64,000 nt of DNA from NCBI GenBank assembly GCA_008501825.1, contig QQUA01000012.1, forward strand, positions 113,838 to 177,837, given 5' to 3'. Source of the stretch: Planctomycetota bacterium (GTDB lineage Bacteria > Planctomycetota > UBA1135). The notes under the pieces were generated by a model. That model searched no databases. It was given only the letters and a program-made list of their open reading frames with translations, and was not told the DNA's origin. Below, one piece after another: positions 51,192 to 59,736 of the stretch. A program made the position numbers and the translations under genes. Position 1 is the first letter of the stretch. Each line of letters opens with the position of its first letter.

Positions 51192-52004
51192 TTAATTGCG
51201 GCGCTGGGCTCGGCGCTGATAGCGCTTGGCCTTAGGCATCGCTTCCTGCAGCCGCTGAATTCGAGTGGTCTCGCTGGGGTGGGTCGACAACCATTCCGGA
51301 GGTCCTTGCCCACCGGAGGCTTTGCCCATGCGCTCCCATAGACCGATGGCGGCTTCCGGGTCGTAGCCGGCGTTGGCGGCGATGTACAAACCGAGTTCAT
51401 CGGCCTCGGACTCGTTGGCCCGGGAGAACGGCAGGGCGACGCCGACCGTGGCTCCGGCGCCGAGGGCACCAAGGATCAGATCGCGTTTGCCGGGATCGTC
51501 CACCTGGCCGGTCAGGATGCCGGAGACCACCGCCAAGCCGCCTTGCAGACCGATCGAGGTGGTCATTCTCTCGGTGCCATGAGAGGCGATGGCGTGGGCG
51601 GCCTCGTGGCCCATAACGGCGGCCAGGCTGTCTTCGTCCTGCGTGACCGGCAGCAGGCCGGTGTAGACCGCACACTTGCCCCCGGGAAGGGCCCAGGCGT
51701 TGACCATCTTCGGATCGTCGACCAGCTTGAATTCCCAGTCGAACTGGCGGGAGGGGTCGGGGTACAGGCGGTTGGCCGAGCGAGAGATGCGTTGGCCGAC
51801 CCGTTGCACCATTTCATACTCCGGCCCGCTGGTCACGATCTTGGCTCCCTTTAACAACTCCGGGTAGGCCTCTTCACCCATTTGGATGGCTTGGCCGGTG
51901 GAGAAGGCATTCAACTGCCTTCGCCCGGTGCCGGGAACAGTTTGGCAGGCCTGTATTGCCAGCAGAATCAGCAGTAGGAAGGGAAGCAGGACGTTCGTTT
52001 TCAT
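51192..52004 (-). CDS. M48-family metalloprotease, lipoprotein
   Basis: A 270-residue protein. A lipobox (LLAIQAC) follows the signal peptide, so the enzyme is anchored on the periplasmic side. The zinc motif HEAAH lies at about residue 134 in AAVMGHEAAHAIASHG, and the third ligand is in ANESEADELGLYI. Before these is WALPGGKCAVYTGLLPV, typical of M48C (LoiP/YcaL/BepA-like) proteases that check outer-membrane protein quality. The C-terminus has EWLSTHPSETTRIQRL. It is translated just before the M28 gene, whose ribosome site overlaps this stop; a joint envelope proteolysis role is likely. Confidence 0.92.
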   Translation of the reverse strand: MKTNVLLPFLLLILLAIQACQTVPGTGRRQLNAFSTGQAIQMGEEAYPELLKGAKIVTSGPEYEMVQRVGQRISRSANRLYPDPSRQFDWEFKLVDDPKMVNAWALPGGKCAVYTGLLPVTQDEDSLAAVMGHEAAHAIASHGTERMTTSIGLQGGLAVVSGILTGQVDDPGKRDLILGALGAGATVGVALPFSRANESEADELGLYIAANAGYDPEAAIGLWERMGKASGGQGPPEWLSTHPSETTRIQRLQEAMPKAKRYQRRAQRRN

Positions 52005-52160
52005 GGTTCCCGTCCCCCCCGGAAAACGGGGGCGGCGTCGGCAGTCATGGTACCCGTCTTCCCCGCTTTCGGCTCGGCCGGAGAAAGCGCAGAGGAATTC
52101 CGGCGGTGGAGCCTATCTTGGGACGTTTCCTGGATTGGAACCGGAACCCACCCCAGCCTC

Positions 52161-53444
52161 ATGTCGAACTCAGGAATACCCGCGCTTATTTGGCGTACCT
52201 TGACTGCCCCGAAACACTTGGCGGCTCGCCTCGGCCGCCTTTTGTTCAGTACCGACCGGGCTTATGAGGGGCATCGTTCCTTAGGCTGGCTGCTGTTTTT
52301 CGCCCTGGTCGAAACTCTGTTGGTCATTCTCTATTCGCTTGGACACCTCGGCGGCGAGCCCGGCTTTTTCATGATTTTGGGAACCGCCGGAATCCTGGCC
52401 GGAGCGGCTTTGATCGTGGGTGGTTTCTTCGGTTTTCTTTTCGGTCTGCCGAGAACCCTACGCCAGGATCCTGCAGCGGCCAACGGCGGTGCCAATCCGA
52501 ACAACGCCTTGCCCGGTGGGCACCAACCCAGTAATAGCCTGGAAGACATCGCCGATTGGTTGACCAAGATTTTGGTGGGGGCCGGACTGACCCAATTGGC
52601 GCAACTTCCCGGGGCATTGGATTCGGTCGCGACTTCCTTTCAAGCCGGTTTGGGGAATTCTGAATCCGCTCGAATTTTGGCGGTATCGGTTTTGGTTTCG
52701 TATAGCTTGATCGGATTCTTGTTGGCTTATCTCTGGATGCGATTGCGTTTATCTCACGTCCTGGCCAAAGCGGACATTCAATTGGTGGACAACGCCTTGT
52801 TGCACCAACAGTCTTCCGCCAACGCCAAGGCTCGCAACTTGGTCCTGGATCAAATTTCCAAAGACCCTGACGTAGTTTTGCCGGCTGAAACGGAACTTCG
52901 AGAAGCCTTGAATCGAGCTTCTCCCGATCTCCGTTCCAGCATGTTTCACCAAGTGCAAAAGCTGCGCATGGAATCCTGGAAGGATGACAAGGGCGCCATG
53001 GACCGCACCATTCCTGTATTTGAAGCCTTGCTGAGTTCCGATGAGGGTAAAAGCAATCACGAGTATTACGGCCAACTCGGTTTTGCTTATCGAGATTCCC
53101 AAGATCACCGGAACCTGGATTTGGCGATGGAGCACTTGAGCCGGGCGATTGAATTGCGCGATCAAAGCCAAGCCAAGGGATATCATTTCTACGAGTTGTG
53201 CCGGGCGATGTGCCGGATCGAGTTGGATCCCGCCTGGAGTGAGCTGCCTCGACAAAAATGCGAAGCGTCCAACCGGACCTTGATCCTGCAGGACTTGAAT
53301 CGGGCCTTGCGCAGTTCCAGAGCCCGGTCGGTCATTTTCGGCGCCGGTCCGGGAGATAACGGCCGCTTCCAGCAATCGGAGTTGCTGCGCGATTGGTTGG
53401 CTTTGAACGAGGTCGACGAAGCCGAGGTCCAGGCCGCGTCCTGA
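52161..53444 (+). CDS. Conserved membrane protein of unknown function
   Basis: A 427-residue protein. Two adjacent membrane segments (about 38–62 and 67–93) surround the loop GGFFGFLFGLPRTL, and after a Pro/Gly/Asn linker comes NSLEDIADWLTKILVGAGL, which I recall as a signature of an uncharacterised bacterial family. A third membrane segment (LAVSVLVSYSLIGFLLAYLW) is near 180. The remaining 220 residues are soluble and helical, TPR-like (QLGFAYRDSQDHRNLDLAME). ATG at 52161 is chosen over upstream starts. It is divergent from the M48/M28 block across a 156-bp gap. No role is known. Confidence 0.65.
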   Translation: MSNSGIPALIWRTLTAPKHLAARLGRLLFSTDRAYEGHRSLGWLLFFALVETLLVILYSLGHLGGEPGFFMILGTAGILAGAALIVGGFFGFLFGLPRTLRQDPAAANGGANPNNALPGGHQPSNSLEDIADWLTKILVGAGLTQLAQLPGALDSVATSFQAGLGNSESARILAVSVLVSYSLIGFLLAYLWMRLRLSHVLAKADIQLVDNALLHQQSSANAKARNLVLDQISKDPDVVLPAETELREALNRASPDLRSSMFHQVQKLRMESWKDDKGAMDRTIPVFEALLSSDEGKSNHEYYGQLGFAYRDSQDHRNLDLAMEHLSRAIELRDQSQAKGYHFYELCRAMCRIELDPAWSELPRQKCEASNRTLILQDLNRALRSSRARSVIFGAGPGDNGRFQQSELLRDWLALNEVDEAEVQAAS

Positions 53445-53537
53445 TCCTTCTTGGACTCGCCGCAGCCGGCGCCGCCTTGGATGCAGCGCCGGTCTTGGCC
53501 TACATTGTCGGGCTCCGTTCCGCCCCACCCCCGCAAC

Positions 53538-55079
53538 ATGAGCGAAGTCAAACCTACCCTGCTCCTGGTCCTCGATGGCTGGGGGCACTCCCAAGCCACC
53601 GATTGGAACGCCATTCAGCGGGCACCGGCGGAAAACTATCTGCAGTGGCTGGAGCAATGGCCTCATGCCCTGCTTTCGGCTTCCGGACAGGAAGTCGGTT
53701 TGCCGCTGGGTTTGATGGGAAACAGTGAAGTCGGGCACACCAACATCGGTGCCGGGCGGGTGGTCTATCAGGAGATCAGCCGCATCGACAAAGCCATCGC
53801 CGACGGCGAATTCGTCCAAAACGGTGCCTTGCGCGGCGCCATCGAAGCTGCCCGGGACGGTGGCGGCAATTTGCACTTGCTGGGGTTGGTCGGAAACGGC
53901 GGCGTCCACGCCAGCGATCGCCATTACCGGGCCTTGTTGGAAATGGCCCGGGATTTGGGCCTGCCGGCCGACCGGCTTTGCTTTCACGCTTTGCTGGACG
54001 GCCGCGACACGGCTCCCGACAGCGGAGCCGGTTTCGTCGCCGAGTTGGAAACCATGCTGGAACAAACCGGCATGGGGCGAATCGTCACCTTGTCCGGCCG
54101 CTACTACGCCATGGACCGGGACCAGCGCTGGGAACGGCTACAGAAGTTTTGGGATACTTGGATTCACGGGGAAGGCGAGCGCAGTGAAAGCGCCGGCGCC
54201 GCAATCCAAGCTTCTTATCAAGCCGGAACCACCGACGAATTCCTTTTGCCGACGGTGATCGGCGATCCCCGGCAGGGTCGCTTGCAAGACGGCGACGCGG
54301 TGATTTGCTTCAACTTCCGGGCCGATCGGGTGCGGCAAATCTCCCAGGCATTGTTACTGGATGACTTTGACGGTTTCGAAAGACGTAGGCGTCCTCAAGT
54401 TCACTACGTCACCATGACTCAATATCGAAAGGACTTCTCCTGCCCGGTGGCCTATCCGCCTCGGCAATTGAGATCCTTGTTCGGCGAAGTGGCGGCGGCT
54501 CAAGGTTTGCGACAGTTGCGCTGCGCCGAAACCGAGAAATATGCCCATGTCACTTTCTTCTTCAACGGTGGCCGGGAAGAGGTTTATCCCGGGGAGGAAC
54601 GAGTTTTGGTGCCTTCCCCCAAAGTGGCGACCTATGACCTGCAACCGGAAATGAGTGCGCCGCAAGTGACCGAAGTGGTTCTCGATCAACTGCACCGGGA
54701 ACGCCAAGATTTATACGTCGTCAACTTCGCCAATGCCGACATGGTCGGCCACACCGGCATTCAAGAGGCTGCCGAGGAAGCCGTGCGAGCGGTGGATCGA
54801 GCTCTTGGGGCGATCGTGGAAACCGCCTTGGCCAAGGGCGGCACGGTGGCGATCACCGCCGACCACGGCAACGCCGAGATGATGATCGATCCGGCCACCG
54901 GTGGAGTGCACACCGCCCACACCACCAATCCGGTGCCCTTTTTGCTGATCGGCGAAGCCTGGCGCGGGGCCCGCCTGCGGCCGATGGGGATCTTGGCCGA
55001 CGTCGCTCCGACCCTGTTGCAAACCATGGGTTTGGACCAACCGGAAGTCATGGACGGCCAGAGCCTGTTCCAGGCCTGA
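53538..55079 (+). CDS. gpmI: 2,3-bisphosphoglycerate-independent phosphoglycerate mutase
   Basis: A 513-residue cytosolic Mn-dependent mutase of glycolysis and gluconeogenesis, interconverting 3- and 2-phosphoglycerate. Family motifs: LLLVLDGWGHS at the start (metal Asp), LMGNSEVGHTNIGAGRVV with the phosphoserine nucleophile, HALLDGRDTAP and SGRYYAMDRDQRWER (bisphosphoglycerate pocket), ICFNFRADRVRQIS, and TEKYAHVTFFFNGG. The distal metal site is FANADMVGHTG and ITADHGNAE. Length is the usual 510. The start at 53538 fits the family N-terminus. It stands alone with 93 bp upstream of it. Confidence 0.96.
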   Translation: MSEVKPTLLLVLDGWGHSQATDWNAIQRAPAENYLQWLEQWPHALLSASGQEVGLPLGLMGNSEVGHTNIGAGRVVYQEISRIDKAIADGEFVQNGALRGAIEAARDGGGNLHLLGLVGNGGVHASDRHYRALLEMARDLGLPADRLCFHALLDGRDTAPDSGAGFVAELETMLEQTGMGRIVTLSGRYYAMDRDQRWERLQKFWDTWIHGEGERSESAGAAIQASYQAGTTDEFLLPTVIGDPRQGRLQDGDAVICFNFRADRVRQISQALLLDDFDGFERRRRPQVHYVTMTQYRKDFSCPVAYPPRQLRSLFGEVAAAQGLRQLRCAETEKYAHVTFFFNGGREEVYPGEERVLVPSPKVATYDLQPEMSAPQVTEVVLDQLHRERQDLYVVNFANADMVGHTGIQEAAEEAVRAVDRALGAIVETALAKGGTVAITADHGNAEMMIDPATGGVHTAHTTNPVPFLLIGEAWRGARLRPMGILADVAPTLLQTMGLDQPEVMDGQSLFQA

Positions 55080-55107
55080 GGCGCGGTTTCCCGGCCCAGG
55101 GTCTAGA

Positions 55108-57033
55108 ATGGCCCTCCCTCTGTGCTCAGCCATCCCATCGGTGATCGTGCGCTCGTCCATCCTGCTTTGCCTCATCTCCCTGCTGCTTGCCACAAGCCTG
55201 GCAGGACAAACAATTTACGTGAATCCGTCGACCGGGAGTGACGTCACCGGCGACGGCAGCGTGAGCAATCCTTACGCCAGCCTGACTCATAGCCTGACCC
55301 AGGCCTCCACCGGCTTCACCATCGAGCTACAGAACGGGACCTACAACACCGGTTCCGGCGAGGTTTTCCCGATCTTCCTGGCCGATCAAGTCGACATCGT
55401 GGCGGCGCCGGGCAGTGCTCCGACCTTCGACGCGGGCATCGCCACCGAGGTATTCAAGGTTCAGGGCATCAACATCACCGCCCTGACCACCCTTCGCGGC
55501 TTGAGCGTCACCGGGGGTGGCACCAGCTTCTTGGTCGAGGCCGGAGTGGTGGCCGGCGGTTTGGTGTTGGAGAACTGTCTATTCACCGCCTTCACCAGCA
55601 TCGGCGCCAATTTCCGCTTGCGGAGCGGGAATCACACGGTGACCATTCGAAATTGCGACTTCATTGCTGCGGCGGGGGCCACTCACGGCATTCGTTTTGA
55701 CGTCTCCAGTTCCAGTGCCGCCCTGATCGCCGGTTCCATCGAGGACTGCAGCATTGCCGACGCTTTGACTTCGGCGGCGGTGTTGGCTTCGGCCGGCGGC
55801 AGCGTAGACGACAGCTTTAGCATTCGCCGTAATCAATTCAGCAGCTTCACCATTGCCGGCTTGCACGTCCAAGCTCTGGCCGGTTCCAGTTTTTCCGCCA
55901 CCAACTCCGCCACCGTTCAAGGCAATCAGATCACCGGTGACAACGCCGATTTGGGAGAACAGGGTTTGGTGTTGGAGGCTTTGAGCGCCGGAATCGGTTC
56001 CCAGAACGCGATTTTGGATAGTTCAGTCCTTTACAACATCATGACCAAGAACTCGGAAAACGTGGTGGTGCGCACGACCAACCACATGATCGGCAATACC
56101 ATCAGCCTGAGCTGTGAGTTCATCGGTAACTCGGTGGCCAATGCTTCCGACTATGGGGTTCTGTTCGACGTCGCCGCCGGAACCACTTGCGCTCCGGATT
56201 TCGGCGACTTGACTCGGTTGGCTTTCGGTTCCGGCCGGAATTCCTTTACTAACAACGTGCGCAACATGATTTTCGATTCCGATATGCAAAACGTCATCAT
56301 GGCGCAAAACAATTGGTGGGGGACCACCAGTTCCACCGACATCTTTAATTCCATTGAGCAAAACGGCCACAGTCTGTTCCCGTCGATCGACAATCCGTTG
56401 AAGACTTCGATGACCGGTTCAGTCAGCCCGAGCACCATTTCGCCGAATTCCAATCGCAACATGACATTGACCGTGGGCGCGCAGGCCGGAGTGGTGGACA
56501 ACACCGATACCGATGCGGTCATCGGCCGCATTTTGATGACGGTGGGCGCCAACGTCGTCGTTCCGGTGGTGTTTACCAACGGCCAAGGTCTGAGTTTTGT
56601 TTCGCCGTCCCTCAGTGAAGGCACCTATGCCATCCAAATCGTGAATCCGGGCGGGCAAACCTTGTCGGCGACTTTGCGGGTCACCAAGGATGCGAGCGGT
56701 GGTGGGGGAAGCTCCACCGGGATTTGCGCGGTCGCGACGGCGGCTCACGGTGATTATGAATCCGAGGAAGTTCGAGTCCTGCGCCGCTTGCGCGACGACT
56801 ATCTGTTAACGACTCAGGGCGGTCAGGCCTTCACCCGGGCCTACTATCAATATGGACCTTATTTGGCCAATTACATCGAGGACCGTCAATGGGCTCGCTC
56901 CGCCACTCGAACCGGATTGATTCCTTTGGTGGCTTTGTCCAAGGGCTTGTTGCTTTGGAATCCGGGCCAACGGTGCATGGCGGCGGTCGGCTTTTTAGGC
57001 TTGTTCTTCCTGATACGCCGGCGACGTACTTAA
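55108..57033 (+). CDS. Secreted beta-helix protein with CFI-box C-terminal sorting domain
   Basis: A 641-residue exported protein. After a signal peptide (SSILLCLISLLLATSLAGQ) comes IYVNPSTGSDVTGDGSVSNP, the DUF1565/pectate-lyase start, and right-handed beta-helix repeats to about residue 430. The C-terminus has the CFI-box pattern GICAVATAAHGDYESEEVRV followed by LRRLRDDYLL and AFTRAYYQYGPYLANYI. It ends in a membrane segment (GFLGLFFLI) and RRRRT. This tripartite tail is a known sorting motif; the sorting enzyme is not in this window. Start ATG at 55108; GTG at 55147 would give a shorter signal peptide. Confidence 0.8.
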   Translation: MALPLCSAIPSVIVRSSILLCLISLLLATSLAGQTIYVNPSTGSDVTGDGSVSNPYASLTHSLTQASTGFTIELQNGTYNTGSGEVFPIFLADQVDIVAAPGSAPTFDAGIATEVFKVQGINITALTTLRGLSVTGGGTSFLVEAGVVAGGLVLENCLFTAFTSIGANFRLRSGNHTVTIRNCDFIAAAGATHGIRFDVSSSSAALIAGSIEDCSIADALTSAAVLASAGGSVDDSFSIRRNQFSSFTIAGLHVQALAGSSFSATNSATVQGNQITGDNADLGEQGLVLEALSAGIGSQNAILDSSVLYNIMTKNSENVVVRTTNHMIGNTISLSCEFIGNSVANASDYGVLFDVAAGTTCAPDFGDLTRLAFGSGRNSFTNNVRNMIFDSDMQNVIMAQNNWWGTTSSTDIFNSIEQNGHSLFPSIDNPLKTSMTGSVSPSTISPNSNRNMTLTVGAQAGVVDNTDTDAVIGRILMTVGANVVVPVVFTNGQGLSFVSPSLSEGTYAIQIVNPGGQTLSATLRVTKDASGGGGSSTGICAVATAAHGDYESEEVRVLRRLRDDYLLTTQGGQAFTRAYYQYGPYLANYIEDRQWARSATRTGLIPLVALSKGLLLWNPGQRCMAAVGFLGLFFLIRRRRT

Positions 57034-57035
57034 GG

Positions 57036-57049
57036 AAGCTTCGAAGCTT
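57036..57049. other. 14-bp perfect palindrome between convergent genes
   Basis: aagcttcgaagctt fills the whole gap between two tail-to-tail stop codons. It could be a minimal shared terminator stem, but it lacks a loop and T-run. Confidence 0.3.
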
Positions 57050-57857
57050 AATTCAGCCAGCGAACGCCGGGGAAACGGTCTCCTGGTGCCTCTTCTTCCG
57101 TGCCGCGCTCTACCACAATCTCCAGGCGCCGGTGATCTTGGGGCACCAGGGCGATTTCGGTGGTGATGCGGGGATCGGCTTTGGCGTTGTAGTGCGGCAA
57201 CCAATCCAACACCCAAAGCCCGCCGGATAAGGTGTCGGTCTGAAAGCTACCGTCGAGTTGCAGGCGGAAAATCCTTTCCTCTTGTTCCGGCCCTCGCTTG
57301 CGCAAGCGGATCAAACCGAAGTTTGGCGACCGGCCTTGCGTGTCCAGGACTTGGCCGCTCAACATGGCCCCGGGACGCAGTTCGATCTGATGGCTGGTTT
57401 GCTCGTCGGGCACCGCCAAGGCGAGAGGTGCGGAAGAAAAATAACCGACCTTGTCCACCACCACGGTGTAGGTCTGAGCCGCAAGCTTGGCCACGTACAC
57501 CTTTCCGGTGTAGTCGGTCCAGCGAAGAATCTCCGCGATTTGGCCTCCGGCGAGAGGGGATTCCAACCGCACGGTGGCTTCGGCAATCGGTTGGCCGGTG
57601 CCTTCTTCCCGAACTTCGATTTGCAAGTCATAACTCATGGGAGGCCGCAGGCTTTCCCGCAGCCCTTCCTGCTTTTGGGCGTTGCCGCCGGGCAAACCCT
57701 CGACTTCCGCCGGGACGCCGTCGCGGAGGTCTTGAACCAATAAATCCACTCCACCGGGCATTTCCCATTCGTGTCGGGGCGGGAAAATCACCGACAGGGC
57801 GAACGCCAAGGCCATAGCCAACATCAGCACGGTCAAAACGGCGCGGAATTTGCTCAT
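57048..57857 (-). CDS. Membrane-anchored carboxypeptidase-regulatory-like protein
   Basis: A 269-residue protein with one N-terminal membrane segment (AVLTVLMLAMALAFALSVIF), so it is anchored facing the periplasm. After a glycine/proline linker it carries two beta-sandwich domains of the carboxypeptidase-regulatory type. The first is DLQIEVREEGTGQPIAEATV...YTVVVDKVGYFSSAPLA; the second starts MLSGQVLDTQGRSPNFGLI and ends RRLEIVVER. No catalytic residues are visible. ATG at 57857 is preferred to TTG at 57863. It lies 12 bp after the ygfZ stop on the same strand, so it probably shares that transcript. Confidence 0.62.
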   Translation of the reverse strand: MSKFRAVLTVLMLAMALAFALSVIFPPRHEWEMPGGVDLLVQDLRDGVPAEVEGLPGGNAQKQEGLRESLRPPMSYDLQIEVREEGTGQPIAEATVRLESPLAGGQIAEILRWTDYTGKVYVAKLAAQTYTVVVDKVGYFSSAPLALAVPDEQTSHQIELRPGAMLSGQVLDTQGRSPNFGLIRLRKRGPEQEERIFRLQLDGSFQTDTLSGGLWVLDWLPHYNAKADPRITTEIALVPQDHRRLEIVVERGTEEEAPGDRFPGVRWLN

Positions 57858-57869
57858 GCTCAAGCAGGG

Positions 57870-58961
57870 TCAAGCGGGGTTCTTGTCCGGCAGGCTAACC
57901 CTCACCGGGATCCGGTGTTCGCCCTGGACCGCCAGCATGGAAAAGCCTTCCTGAGCCCCTTTACGGCGCAAAATGCCGAGGCCGATAGGGGCATCTTCGA
58001 TAGGAGAGAAAACCCAGGAAGTTACTTTGCCCAGCACCTTATTGCTGGAATCCAGCAGTTCGGCTCCTTGCATGGGCACCGGATCGCCGTCGAAGCGCAG
58101 GCGGCAGAGCTGCCGCGGAGCCTCGCCATAAGTGTGGATTTTGGCCACCACTTCCTGGCCGGCGTAGCACCCCTTGCTGACCGAAGCCCGTTGCCATTCA
58201 TTGCTTTCGGGCAGAGTGCTGGAATCGTTGAAATCGGTGCCGTAGCGGGGGCGGAAGGCCTCGACCCGGAGGATGTCCAGGGCCACCCAGCCGGCTGCCG
58301 TGGTTTTCTCTTGCCGGAGCTGCTCGGCCCAAGCACTCAACTTTTCGCCGGCGGCGAGGATGTCGAAGCAGACCATGCCGCGGTCGGGACGACGCAACAC
58401 CAAGCCGTCCTCCATGGCGGCGGTGCCGAATGTCCCCCCGGCTCGGGGTTCGCCGGAAGCCGGCTCGGGTACCGGCAATCCCAATTGCGCCATCTTGCTT
58501 TCGGCCTGGGGGCCGCCGATCAGAAGTCGCTCCCAAGGCTGTTGCCGCCAGCTCAAATCTTCGCCGAAGTGGAACATGTCCAGAGCTTGTTCCATTCGGT
58601 TCAAGCGTTCGGCCGGCATATCCATTCCCCACAAATCTTGGCCGTCCCGGACAAATCGATAAAGCAACAGATCACTGATCCAATGAGCCTTGCCGTCGAG
58701 CATGGCCGACCACTGGCCGCCGCCTGGTTCCAGAGCGTTTAGGTCGGAGCTGAGGATCCGCTGCAGGAAGCCGGCCGTGTCGGCGCCGGTCAATTCCAGC
58801 CAGCCGCGGTCGCCGCCGTAGGCCAGGATCGCGGCTTCCTTGGCGGCTTGGTATTCACGACCGGCGCCCTCGGGAAAGCGCAAGGGCACCGGCCCCGCTT
58901 CCCGTTCCAGGAAGTCGGCTCCCCATTGCCGGAACAAGCTCAACAGAGCGGAGGAACTCAT
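57870..58961 (-). CDS. ygfZ: YgfZ/GcvT-like folate-binding protein
   Basis: A 363-residue protein of the YgfZ/IBA57 family, which uses tetrahydrofolate-dependent chemistry to help assemble or repair [4Fe-4S] proteins. The family signature KGCYAGQEVVAKIHTYG (E. coli KGCYTGQEMVAR) is intact, with the key Cys. The N-terminal folate domain has LELTGADTAGFLQRILSSD and the C-terminal barrel ends LGLGILRRKG. The start at 58961 overlaps the GNAT stop by 4 bp. A longer frame upstream lies inside the GNAT gene. Probably cytoplasmic. Confidence 0.9.
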   Translation of the reverse strand: MSSSALLSLFRQWGADFLEREAGPVPLRFPEGAGREYQAAKEAAILAYGGDRGWLELTGADTAGFLQRILSSDLNALEPGGGQWSAMLDGKAHWISDLLLYRFVRDGQDLWGMDMPAERLNRMEQALDMFHFGEDLSWRQQPWERLLIGGPQAESKMAQLGLPVPEPASGEPRAGGTFGTAAMEDGLVLRRPDRGMVCFDILAAGEKLSAWAEQLRQEKTTAAGWVALDILRVEAFRPRYGTDFNDSSTLPESNEWQRASVSKGCYAGQEVVAKIHTYGEAPRQLCRLRFDGDPVPMQGAELLDSSNKVLGKVTSWVFSPIEDAPIGLGILRRKGAQEGFSMLAVQGEHRIPVRVSLPDKNPA

Positions 58962-59515
58962 GCCATGGCAATTATGTGGAAACCGAATCGCACTGCAATG
59001 GCAGGCGGTCCATCGGCCGCTTCCCTGCTTCGGATCTGGCTTCTCTTCTTTTTCTCCCAACCTTTCCGGTCCACGTGTAGGGCGAGCCTTGCCGAGGCAC
59101 CTTGATACCCAGCATTTCGGCCGATGAACCGGCTCTCGATCGAAAATCCTTCACTCCGGTACAGGTTGAGGGCGGCTTCGTTGTTGCCACAGGCCAGTGT
59201 CCAAGCGTCTTTGCTCAAGCGATCCAGGCCGTGCCGAAGAAGAGCGCGGCCAATCCCTTGGCGGTAATACGCCGGGTCCACGTAAAGCCAGGCGAAATAA
59301 GGCTCGTCGATTCCGGCGAAGCCGACCACCTCTTTTTCGCGTTCCGCCACGAACATGTCGCAGGCGCTGATGTATTCGCTAAAGGGGTCCTCCGCCAGAG
59401 GGATGAAGGCCTTTGGATCGTAGGACCCGCGCAACTCGTTGGGTCGGGAACGATCGTGTACTCGGCAAATGGCGGTCCAATCTTCCGGCCGATAGTCGCG
59501 GATGCAATACTCCAT
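58958..59515 (-). CDS. GNAT-family N-acetyltransferase
   Basis: A 185-residue acetyltransferase. It begins YCIRDYRPEDWTAICRVHD, then a central stretch VVGFAGIDEPYFAWLYVDP. The acetyl-CoA loop is YYRQGIGRALLRHGL, and ACGNNEAALNLYRSEGF is the C-terminal helix-strand of GNAT. The C-terminus has an extra 30-residue basic tail (GWEKKKRSQIRSREAADG) that is not part of the core. The ATG at 59515 fits the fold; a longer frame adds unsupported residues. The acceptor is unknown. It is co-translated with ygfZ (ATGA overlap). Confidence 0.82.
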   Translation of the reverse strand: MEYCIRDYRPEDWTAICRVHDRSRPNELRGSYDPKAFIPLAEDPFSEYISACDMFVAEREKEVVGFAGIDEPYFAWLYVDPAYYRQGIGRALLRHGLDRLSKDAWTLACGNNEAALNLYRSEGFSIESRFIGRNAGYQGASARLALHVDRKGWEKKKRSQIRSREAADGPPAIAVRFGFHIIAMA

Positions 59516-59686
59516 GGTTGTTAAGCGGGATTTGTTGACGAATCCGGCCGGCGATTCGGCCGATTGGCTTCGAGGCACCCTGGAAACACTCTTCAGCACT
59601 TTTGAAGTGGATGGAATAGCGGCGTTCTGTCACGAAAATTGTTAGGAATAGTGATTTTGAAGCCATGGCTGCTCGGATGCAGACTT

Positions 59687-59715
59687 CGCCGCCACTCCAT
59701 GAAGGAGTGACGGCG
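59687..59715. terminator. Hairpin after the lamin-tail/TSP3 gene
   Basis: Arms 59687–59698 and 59704–59715 pair at 11 of 12 positions with a 5-base loop, 22 bp past the stop of the minus-strand gene. No minus-strand T-run follows; the plus strand shows attcttt. It is a likely transcript end with weak T support. Confidence 0.45.
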
Positions 59716-59736
59716 ATTCTTTGCTGAGGAGCTCGG

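Noticed and set aside
52749..54065. Minus-strand open frame of about 438 codons over the membrane protein and gpmI
   Set aside because: It crosses two clear plus-strand genes and carries no recognisable domain.
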